Below, piece after piece: positions 1 through 5,639 of a stretch of 23,243 nt of DNA; within the stretch, counting starts at the first letter, position 1; each line of letters begins with the position of its first letter. A program made the position numbers and the translations under genes. The notes beneath the pieces were generated by a model. It did not search any database. It was given only the letters and a program-made list of their open reading frames with translations, and had not been told where the DNA came from. The DNA comes from Bacillota bacterium (lineage in GTDB: Bacteria > Bacillota > Clostridia > Christensenellales > UBA1242). The DNA lies in the NCBI GenBank assembly GCA_009780625.1, contig WQZR01000006.1, positions 1 through 23,243 on the forward strand, given 5' to 3'.

Positions 1-122
1 CACCTACCCAGAAACTAGATAGATTACTCAAAACAATCAAAAACAGATTTATTTTTTCAAACATTTCTGCATTGCAGTTTATTCAAATATTATATATCAA
101 AATTGAATTTAAGTCAACTAAT

Positions 123-149
123 AAAAAAAGCAGCTTTCGCTGCTTTTTT
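123..149 (-). terminator. Intrinsic terminator after the 153-611 gene
   Basis: A GC-containing stem (GCAGC paired with GCTGC) flanked by A and T runs forms a hairpin with a GAAA loop on the minus strand, followed by seven Ts. It begins 3 nt after the TAG stop of the minus-strand gene. It is symmetric enough to act in both directions. Bases 1-122 hold nothing I can support; a plus-strand frame open from base 3 runs through this hairpin and looks like chance. Confidence 0.85.
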
Positions 150-152
150 ATT

Positions 153-611
153 CTATGCTTGTGTTGATGTTCCTGCTGTTGGGTTTGTTTTCTTAAATTC
201 TGCTTTGTTGATAAATTCTCTTTGTGCAACAATCGCAACTTCTCTTGCTGCATTTTCCCAACTTGCAAACGGGTCTTTTGTTGCTTGTTTAAATCCTCTT
301 TCCATTGCCTGGTGAAGTGGTCCAAACTTTCTTCCCATTTTTCTCTTGTCTTCCATTGTTTCTAGAATAACCATTTTCTGTGTGTTTAGATATGCACCTG
401 GTGTTATGATTGCTGAGTTCTGTCTGCTCACCGCAACTTTTGGGTCAATAAGCGCTTGCATTCCTTCTTGGTGTCTAATCTTTGAGTATGTAACCGCTTC
501 CATTTTTCCTTTAATAGCCACTTCTTCATAGAAGTATGCCAGCACGCTATGCATAGCACTCTGCACTTTATCTAGTTCCATTCCTTCTTGCGGAGTTAAT
601 TGTCTTTTCAT
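153..611 (-). CDS. Hypothetical cytosolic protein, 152 aa
   Basis: I do not recognise this protein. I placed the start at ATG 611 because a strong AGGAGG lies 4 nt upstream; an in-frame upstream start (638) would have no such site. The product is soluble, with no signal peptide or membrane segment, and mostly helical in character. It is rich in Met, Gln, Lys and Glu, with a basic central stretch (MEDKRKMGRK, about residues 88-97) and a disordered Thr/Ser-rich end (PTAGTSTQA). It has its own promoter at 653-681 and a terminator 3 nt after the stop. The HicB-like gene just upstream ends 7 bp before that promoter with no terminator of its own, so read-through from it is likely. That the ORF is real is fairly sure from the signals around it; its function is unknown. 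Confidence 0.75.
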   Translation of the reverse strand: MKRQLTPQEGMELDKVQSAMHSVLAYFYEEVAIKGKMEAVTYSKIRHQEGMQALIDPKVAVSRQNSAIITPGAYLNTQKMVILETMEDKRKMGRKFGPLHQAMERGFKQATKDPFASWENAAREVAIVAQREFINKAEFKKTNPTAGTSTQA

Positions 612-652
612 TATGCCTCCTCTTTGGCAGTTCTTCATTACTTAATGTTTCT

Positions 653-681
653 AGTTTACTACACCCGTGGGTAATAGTCAA
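653..681 (-). promoter_or_regulatory. Sigma-A type promoter for the 153-611 gene
   Basis: The -35 is TTGACT (676-681), the spacer is exactly 17 nt, and the -10 is TAAACT (653-658). Predicted transcription starts near 646, giving a leader of about 35 nt that contains the AGGAGG site. A small inverted repeat (CATTA, 2 nt, TAATG; 636-647) covers the predicted start point, and an ACCC/GGGT dyad lies in the spacer; either could be an operator. Confidence 0.6.
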
Positions 682-687
682 TACTTA

Positions 688-954
688 TTATTTTTTTGTG
701 CTAACAATCAGCACAATGTTTTTTCTCTTTGCTTTTGAAACGCTTTCGAAAGTAGACGCGGTTTCCATTTTTTCACCCATTGCGCTTACAACTTCCATAT
801 AGCCTTCAAGGTGATGAACCATTTGTTCATAGGCTTCTTCAACAGTGTTGCCTTCTGTTATTAGTTGCAAATCCCTAAGAACCAGAAAAAATGTGTCTGG
901 TGTTTGGTCATCATAAACAACTGTTGGATACATTACAATCTTTGCTTCTGTCAA
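688..954 (-). CDS. HicB-like protein without a visible HicA partner
   Basis: An 88-residue protein that resembles the partial RNase H-like fold of HicB antitoxins. It has the strand pattern MYPTVVYDD, then LVLRDLQLITEGNTVEEAYEQM, which matches the family pattern of PDLPGC..GDTxEEA followed by a helix. Known HicB proteins neutralise the HicA mRNA interferase and often repress their own operon through a C-terminal DNA-binding domain. No such domain is evident here, as the tail is a short basic segment (KAKRKNIVLIVSTKK). No HicA-sized gene is next to it, so the antitoxin role is unproven. I chose TTG 954 because GGAGGG lies 6 nt upstream. ATG 972 is the alternative, but it has no ribosome binding site and would leave a leader of only about 5 nt from the promoter at 984-992. 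Confidence 0.7.
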   Translation of the reverse strand: MTEAKIVMYPTVVYDDQTPDTFFLVLRDLQLITEGNTVEEAYEQMVHHLEGYMEVVSAMGEKMETASTFESVSKAKRKNIVLIVSTKK

Positions 955-983
955 AATCGTGCCCTCCGTCATTATTATATTTC

Positions 984-992
984 ATTATAGCA
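984..992 (-). promoter_or_regulatory. Extended -10 promoter of the HicB-like gene
   Basis: On the minus strand TGC precedes a perfect TATAAT (984-989), forming an extended -10. No good -35 is present; the expected -35 zone is occupied by the palindrome at 995-1016. A second TATAAT lies at 974-979. Either gives transcripts that begin near or inside the ATG at 972, which favours the TTG start at 954. Confidence 0.55.
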
Positions 993-994
993 CA

Positions 995-1016
995 ATAATT
1001 TCATTTATGAAATTAT
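995..1016. promoter_or_regulatory. Perfect 10-2-10 palindrome, candidate operator
   Basis: Arm ATAATTTCAT (995-1004), two Ts, then its exact reverse complement (1007-1016). It lies immediately upstream of the extended -10 of the HicB-like gene, covering its -35 zone, which is a classic repressor position. The AT-rich composition makes chance more likely than for a GC-rich site, but a perfect 20-base match is still unusual. Confidence 0.5.
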
Positions 1017-1098
1017 ATATCAATAAAAATACTCTAATGCTCACGAAGCAAAGCGGAGTATAGCAAACACAATATTAATCGCTCAAACTTATTTTAAC

Positions 1099-1127
1099 TT
1101 GTAGCAAAGTGCAAACTGTGTTAAACT
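1099..1127 (+). promoter_or_regulatory. Possible promoter for the zinc-ribbon membrane protein
   Basis: TTGTAG (1099-1104), a 17-nt spacer, then TAAACT (1122-1127) preceded by TGT, giving an extended -10. The match to consensus is only moderate. The transcript would carry the AAGGGAGGAG ribosome binding site at 1140-1150. Confidence 0.35.
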
Positions 1128-1158
1128 CTAAGATATATTAAAGGGAGGAGTTTTATTC

Positions 1159-1578
1159 ATGAAATGTCCATCGTGCGGCTATCAAACAGACGGCAGAAAA
1201 TCTAAATGCCCAGCGTGCAGAACTGTTGTAAGAAAAGATTTGCTAGACAAAGAACTTGCAAAAGAACAGCAAGCAAAGGCTCATGCAGCCAGAACTTCTT
1301 CTGTTTCAATGCAACCAAGAACAACACAAACTCAACCAGTTCCAGTTGCCGAAGCAAATATGTTTGCGATTATTGGCTTTATTATGGCATTCCTTGGATT
1401 TTCTTTTATCGGACTTATTCTATGCATTGTTGGTCTTATTAAAGCAAAAAAAGTCTATGGCGGTTCAGGCTATGGCTTTGCCCTAGCAGGATTGATTATA
1501 AACATTGTTATGACAGTGTTTATGGCGATTTTCATTGGCTTCTATATCTGGTTCATAATCAGAATGTCTATGTGGTAA
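1159..1578 (+). CDS. Zinc-ribbon protein with a two-helix DUF4190-like membrane domain
   Basis: A 139-residue membrane protein. The N-terminus is a zinc ribbon with CxxC pairs at C3/C6 and C17/C20. A charged, Gln/Ala-rich linker follows (about 25-66). The C-terminus has two hydrophobic segments (about 68-93 and 102-135) separated by a KAKK loop and GYGFALAG, the typical layout of DUF4190-type domains. The family's biochemical role is not known; the ribbon should face the cytosol. A strong ribosome binding site (GGGAGGAG) precedes ATG 1159. It is the only complete plus-strand gene here. It converges on the phospholipase gene and shares the terminator between them. Confidence 0.85.
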   Translation: MKCPSCGYQTDGRKSKCPACRTVVRKDLLDKELAKEQQAKAHAARTSSVSMQPRTTQTQPVPVAEANMFAIIGFIMAFLGFSFIGLILCIVGLIKAKKVYGGSGYGFALAGLIINIVMTVFMAIFIGFYIWFIIRMSMW

Positions 1579-1583
1579 TAAAC

Positions 1584-1608
1584 AAAAAAACGGCAGTGCC
1601 GTTTTTTT
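1584..1608. terminator. Bidirectional terminator between convergent genes
   Basis: ACGGC and GCCGT form a stem with a 3-nt loop, flanked by seven As and seven Ts, so it works in both directions. It lies 5 nt after the TAA of the plus-strand gene (stop ends at 1578) and 6 nt from the TAG of the minus-strand phospholipase gene (1615). Confidence 0.9.
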
Positions 1609-1614
1609 GCTATC

Positions 1615-4299
1615 CTAGTGAGTTGAGAGAATTGGTTGACCGCTATTATCTAGCTGCAGAGGTTGAGTGAAAACGTGGTTGTTTCCAACTTCCCAGCCAC
1701 CCCAATTCCACCAACGTGAATTCCCAACATGTATTCGTTGATTTTGCTTGTCTGGTCCAATCAGGTTTCCAGCATTGAGGTTTGAATACTCCGCTCCAAC
1801 TGTCCATACCTCTGAGTTTATAACTAAACCAACCACAAGCCCCATAAAAGGTGTTCTATGAGCTTCGCCCGACACATACGAATTTATATAAGTTACATTT
1901 GTGTAATACACGTTCGTCTGGTATAGACGAGCATCGCTGTTGTAACCAACAATTCCTCCTACTGTTCTATTTGTTGTATTCCAGTAGAAATTTATATGAC
2001 TGCTCATTGTATTTGTATGTGCTATCACACCACCCGCAACGTTGGCACCAGCTATTCCACCCATATCACCATTTCCGAATAATGTCACCCAGTCAGTATA
2101 GCTATATTGAATCATTCCATAATTTATTCCAACAATTCCGCCCATACAAGACATTTCGCGGTGCACTTGTATTACTCCATCAAAAACCCAAACACTACAA
2201 ATGACACCATAGTTTAAGCCTGCAACACCACCAACACTAGAATGCATCCAACCATGGTCTGGACTATAAACAATATTTATATTGGACAGTGTGAGATTTC
2301 GTATTAGTCCATGATTTATCGAGAATAAACCAATATTTTCCTCATTGTGAGTAATACTTCTTCCAGTAACCGTTAAACCACTTATAGTTTTACCGTTTCC
2401 ATCAAATATTCCGTTTGGACCAAGTGTAAGTGGAGTCCATTGACCAGTTAATGATATATTATTTGCTAAAATAAAATGACCGTTTGAATTAGAACTGACG
2501 GCATTCACTAGCTCAGTTTGGTTTGTTATAACTATTGGGGATTGAGAAACCAAACTAATTCCTGCTCCACTGATACCAACCCATGAGGGTTCTCTCAAAA
2601 GGCTAATCCTCATAGAACTAAAACCGGCACTATTAGAAAACTGCATGCCATTGAGAGATGTGCCCGGTGCCTGTACTGTGAAAAGTGTATTTGTGTTGAA
2701 CACTATTTTTACATTGCTAAAGTTGAAATTACCGTTTAAATGCGTCCAAGTTGGACTTTTTACAGTAGTAGTCGTTCCATTCCCATCAAAAGAAAATGTC
2801 CTTAATCCACCACTATTGAGTGTAAGAGTTATATAAACTAAATCATTATTTCCTTGCAAAGTTATTTCCGTACCGGATACAGTCGCTACGTTAATTGTTC
2901 TAGCATCCATCTGAAGCTTTATTGTAATTTCTTGTGCGAATTTTTTAAGAACATAAGCACAAGCATCAACTGCATTGGGTAGAGTTTGACTTGCTACGTA
3001 TTGTCTCATGTAATAACTAACATTAATATTTAGTCCGCCACCAACTAAATAATAATACGAGCTAGAAGTGCTAACCATACTTTGTATAACAACTGAGGTA
3101 GACATATTATTAAATTGTGTAGTCGACGGAGTATGTTGGTGCAAAATGTTATTTGGAATTACATTAAAATGAAAAGGAAAAGGTTCACTATGAAGTCCTC
3201 GTGCTACAGACTCAAATTGTGCATGATTAAAGCCTTGGTTTGCAATAAATGCTATTGTGGGGCCAACACTTGCAACTGCTAAAGCAGGACCTACAAATGG
3301 ACCAAATACTAGAACATATGCAGGAACGAGAGCAGCAGTTAGAAGAATTGTAGCCAGTGGGTCGCCAGTAGCCACCGCACTCAACACCGCCATTGCGGTA
3401 AGAGGACTTAGAAGCATTAATTCTTGAGGCATTCTGTCACCAACATGGACCGGTGTATTAAGGTCTGCCATATAATGCAGTGCAGCACCCAATTGCACCA
3501 TTGCCGCAGCTGGATTTGATTCATATAGTGCTACTGCTTGGTTATAACGGTATTCAAATCTTTCACGAGCATTTTTCCCCGAATCAAACTTATTTCTCAT
3601 AAAATTTTGACCACCAGAATAGAAGTGCAAATTATTTAAATTATCTGTTTCTTCTGCGTCCGGCCAATCCGAGTTTAAAATGATTGCATCAATGTTATTT
3701 TGCGTGAAAATATTTGAATACTGTTGCAACCCAGAATATTGCAATGCACGACGTGTAACTTCTTGATGTGTGCCTCCATTATTAGGCTGCATTATACCAT
3801 AAGTCAAAAACCCACTTCCTGCACTCCAATCTGTTGAATAAGTTGGTGAATTGTCAAATAAGAAAATACAGTTTGCATTTGGTTCTAGTAGTTCTAAATC
3901 CATTGCGTCATCATAATGCTGTTTATAATTTAGTGCCACACTTATTACATCGAAAATATCCGTAAAGTCATATCCCAAATAAATTATGTACTCAAAAAAT
4001 GGTTGTATATTACCAAAGAACATCCCTGCTATTTCTTGTGTAGCCACAGAATCAACAAAATCTGTGTTGGTGGCAATACCATTTTCAAGTATCCAATCAA
4101 GCAAATCTTCCAAATCCATATCATAATCAAACTCTTCTTCTTGAGTTAAAATTTCGCTTGGATTTTTCCCATTCAATGAATTGGCACTTACGCCTCTAAT
4201 ATCAGCAATAGATTTTATAAAATAGAAGCCAAAACTGCTGAACAGTAAAGCACATATAACAAGCACTGAAACAGACAGACTTCTTAAACTAAATTTCAT
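1615..4299 (-). CDS. Secreted zinc-dependent phospholipase C-like protein with GLUG-repeat tail
   Basis: An 894-residue secreted protein. A signal peptide covers about residues 1-28, followed by an acidic segment (44-75). The catalytic domain spans about 158-461 and matches the Bacillus cereus PLC / Clostridium alpha-toxin family in every zinc ligand: W158 (in WSAGSG), H178, D211, H225, H275, D279, H285, H359 and E363. The spacings D211-H225 (14), H275-H285 (10) and H359-E363 (4) equal those of the B. cereus enzyme. Known relatives hydrolyse phosphatidylcholine and need Trp as the free N-terminus, so cleavage before W158 is predicted. About 60 extra hydrophobic residues lie between H285 and H359. 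After an unassigned beta-rich stretch (462-588) comes a GLUG-type tail (589-894), with GG(I/V)xG motifs near 690, 720, 748 and 781. The ribosome binding site AAGGAG lies 8 nt before ATG. No LPxTG is present. Confidence 0.85.
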   Translation of the reverse strand: MKFSLRSLSVSVLVICALLFSSFGFYFIKSIADIRGVSANSLNGKNPSEILTQEEEFDYDMDLEDLLDWILENGIATNTDFVDSVATQEIAGMFFGNIQPFFEYIIYLGYDFTDIFDVISVALNYKQHYDDAMDLELLEPNANCIFLFDNSPTYSTDWSAGSGFLTYGIMQPNNGGTHQEVTRRALQYSGLQQYSNIFTQNNIDAIILNSDWPDAEETDNLNNLHFYSGGQNFMRNKFDSGKNARERFEYRYNQAVALYESNPAAAMVQLGAALHYMADLNTPVHVGDRMPQELMLLSPLTAMAVLSAVATGDPLATILLTAALVPAYVLVFGPFVGPALAVASVGPTIAFIANQGFNHAQFESVARGLHSEPFPFHFNVIPNNILHQHTPSTTQFNNMSTSVVIQSMVSTSSSYYYLVGGGLNINVSYYMRQYVASQTLPNAVDACAYVLKKFAQEITIKLQMDARTINVATVSGTEITLQGNNDLVYITLTLNSGGLRTFSFDGNGTTTTVKSPTWTHLNGNFNFSNVKIVFNTNTLFTVQAPGTSLNGMQFSNSAGFSSMRISLLREPSWVGISGAGISLVSQSPIVITNQTELVNAVSSNSNGHFILANNISLTGQWTPLTLGPNGIFDGNGKTISGLTVTGRSITHNEENIGLFSINHGLIRNLTLSNINIVYSPDHGWMHSSVGGVAGLNYGVICSVWVFDGVIQVHREMSCMGGIVGINYGMIQYSYTDWVTLFGNGDMGGIAGANVAGGVIAHTNTMSSHINFYWNTTNRTVGGIVGYNSDARLYQTNVYYTNVTYINSYVSGEAHRTPFMGLVVGLVINSEVWTVGAEYSNLNAGNLIGPDKQNQRIHVGNSRWWNWGGWEVGNNHVFTQPLQLDNSGQPILSTH

Positions 4300-4318
4300 A
4301 GTTTTTCTCCTTTTTTGT

Positions 4319-4360
4319 TTATTGTTTAAAAAAGTTAGTTACCTGACAAATCACCTCCAT
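4319..4360 (-). other. Near-perfect Shine-Dalgarno with a tiny reading frame upstream of the phospholipase gene
   Basis: The minus strand holds GGAGGTGATTTG, a near-complete match to the anti-Shine-Dalgarno, followed after TTG by only four codons and a stop. The same bases lie inside a 13-codon frame from ATG 4360. Neither is clearly a gene. It may be a leader peptide, a ribosome standby site, or a relic of a lost gene in the 94-bp gap between the small membrane protein and the phospholipase. Confidence 0.25.
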
Positions 4361-4393
4361 TTTTTATTAAAGAAATATCAATACTGAATCTGA

Positions 4394-4939
4394 CTATTTT
4401 TTTAAAATTACCTTATATTGAGGAGCACTGTCCTCGAGCCTAAGTTCTGTCTCATAATAAATCACTTTTTTATTAGAGTCGTAGCGCAAACCCGCCCATG
4501 TCTTTCTCAACATAGGTCCGCGAACTGTAAACTTAAATATTTCTATTTGTCCATTATTCAATCTGTACATTTTACTACTGGTCTCGTCATGCGAAATTCT
4601 ATCACCTTCAGCTTTAAATCTATTACCTGATATTTTAATAAAATCTATACTTGTTCGTAATCCCAATACGCCTTCTGCTTCCAAATCTAATCTTGTTTTT
4701 CCATACAAAGGAGTATCCCAATCGTTATCTGGGAACTCCAAAAGTATTTTTTCTTTAATCGTTTCCAAGGTGTCGTTTTTATCAACAACAGAACTACCAA
4801 ATGTTATGTTGTGAAAAGTATATGTGCCATTTGGAATTGCTCGTGGAAGAAAAATATATAAAAATAAAGCTACTATTAATAGCAAAGCAATACTAATACT
4901 TATAACCAATATTAATATTGTTTTTTTCTTATCTGTCAT
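4394..4939 (-). CDS. Membrane-anchored exported protein upstream of the phospholipase
   Basis: A 181-residue protein I cannot assign to a named family. A short basic N-terminus (MTDKKK) and one strong hydrophobic helix (about 7-32) anchor it. The rest should lie outside the membrane and is beta-rich: it opens with NGTYTFHNITFGSS and ends in paired strands (KKVIYYETELRLED, QYKVILKK). This resembles small lipocalin-like or barrel-like folds, but that is only an impression. AAGGGGG precedes ATG 4939. No terminator separates it from the phospholipase gene 94 bp downstream, so they are probably co-transcribed. A role tied to that enzyme (anchoring, folding or protection) is inferred from position only. 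Confidence 0.7.
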   Translation of the reverse strand: MTDKKKTILILVISISIALLLIVALFLYIFLPRAIPNGTYTFHNITFGSSVVDKNDTLETIKEKILLEFPDNDWDTPLYGKTRLDLEAEGVLGLRTSIDFIKISGNRFKAEGDRISHDETSSKMYRLNNGQIEIFKFTVRGPMLRKTWAGLRYDSNKKVIYYETELRLEDSAPQYKVILKK

Positions 4940-4993
4940 CTAACCCCCTTTTATTTTATTCAAGGGCGAATGCATAGTATCTTTAATGCTAGC

Positions 4994-5002
4994 ATTTTAC
5001 CA
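4994..5002 (-). promoter_or_regulatory. Possible extended -10 promoter for the membrane protein and phospholipase genes
   Basis: TGG followed by TAAAAT (4994-4999) on the minus strand forms an extended -10 with a poor -35. A perfect 12-bp palindrome, AATGCTAGCATT (4985-4996), overlaps its downstream edge near the predicted start point, and a CCATT/AATGG dyad (5000-5010) lies just upstream. These are candidate operator sites; the promoter call is weak. Confidence 0.35.
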
Positions 5003-5046
5003 TTAAATGGAAATAAACCTAACTAAAAGCTAAAAAGTCGGCAAAT

Positions 5047-5068
5047 AAAAACGGCGTTGCCGTTTTTT
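5047..5068 (-). terminator. Terminator overlapping the stop codon of the 5067-5564 gene
   Basis: ACGGC and GCCGT stem with a 3-nt loop, flanked by A and T runs. The stop codon TAA is part of the A-run, so there is no spacer between coding sequence and terminator. The stem arms are the same as those of the terminator at 1584-1608. Confidence 0.85.
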
Positions 5069-5564
5069 AGTATATCGTTGCTGTGTTAGCAGGTCTTGCT
5101 GTTGGATAATGTCCTTTTAGATGTTTTGCTGTTTTTTCCCAAGCTTCAACTTCTGCTTCTTTCCATTTATCTTCGTCTGCATTGATAACATGTGCAAAAT
5201 TATAATATATTGTTCCAACCAGAGGGTATTTGTGAAACGCTTCATCAATCGCGACTTTTTCCATTTCGTTTCTTCCAAGAAACTCTGGAATGCCAGGCTC
5301 GTTTTTGAAAACATTATGTCCTCTATAAATAAGAAAACTTCTAATTTGGTCCATAAGTTTTCTTCTTTCTGCCATAAGCACAGTGATGAAAGACTTTTCT
5401 GGAACTCTATCTCTTTCAATAGTCACCTTGCTTTGCAGCATAAACCTATCAACTGTTCCATCCGTAAAAACCTTACGTTTTCCGTCATCTTCATATTTCT
5501 TAAATAAATATTGATAAACACCTGAAAGCAATACATCTAATTTTTCTTGTTCTACAATTGTCAT
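5067..5564 (-). CDS. Hypothetical cytosolic protein from a near-leaderless mRNA
   Basis: A 165-residue soluble, charged, helical protein that I do not recognise. It has no signal peptide or membrane segment. Visible features are a helical N-terminus (EQEKLDVLLSGVYQYLFKKY), a central basic helix (MAERRKLMDQIRSFLIYRGH), and an acidic Trp-containing helix (KWKEAEVEAWEKTAKHLKGH, near 130-150) before a Pro/Ala/Thr-rich end. ATG 5564 is chosen; it has no ribosome binding site. A perfect consensus promoter (5573-5601) predicts transcription starting at 5566-5567, two or three bases before this ATG, so translation is probably leaderless. A TTG at 5573 lies inside the -10 and cannot be transcribed from this promoter. 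It has its own terminator, so it is a single-gene unit between the two secreted-hydrolase units. Confidence 0.75.
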   Translation of the reverse strand: MTIVEQEKLDVLLSGVYQYLFKKYEDDGKRKVFTDGTVDRFMLQSKVTIERDRVPEKSFITVLMAERRKLMDQIRSFLIYRGHNVFKNEPGIPEFLGRNEMEKVAIDEAFHKYPLVGTIYYNFAHVINADEDKWKEAEVEAWEKTAKHLKGHYPTARPANTATIY

Positions 5565-5572
5565 AATATTCA

Positions 5573-5601
5573 ATTATACTATCACTTCACAGCCATGTCA
5601 A
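5573..5601 (-). promoter_or_regulatory. Perfect consensus promoter of the 5067-5564 gene
   Basis: TTGACA (5596-5601), exactly 17 nt, then TATAAT (5573-5578), identical to the sigma-A/sigma-70 consensus. The expected start point is 5566-5567, two or three nt before ATG 5564. A promoter this strong for an unknown 165-residue protein suggests high expression. Confidence 0.85.
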
Positions 5602-5607
5602 TGGCAA

Positions 5608-5634
5608 AGAAAAAAAGCGCGTTGCACTTTTTTT
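5608..5634 (-). terminator. Terminator of the S8 protease gene
   Basis: On the minus strand GTGC and GCGC (one G-T wobble) form a stem with an AAC loop, preceded by As and followed by seven Ts. It lies 5 nt after the TAA of the protease gene. Confidence 0.8.
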
Positions 5635-5639
5635 ATCAG

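Noticed and set aside
3..167. Plus-strand frame open from the left edge
   Set aside because: It runs straight through the terminator hairpin and overlaps the end of the minus-strand gene; the composition looks like AT-rich noise.
5571..5573. TTG start at 5573 for the 5067-5564 gene
   Set aside because: It lies at the edge of the -10 box, upstream of the predicted transcription start, so it would not be in the mRNA.
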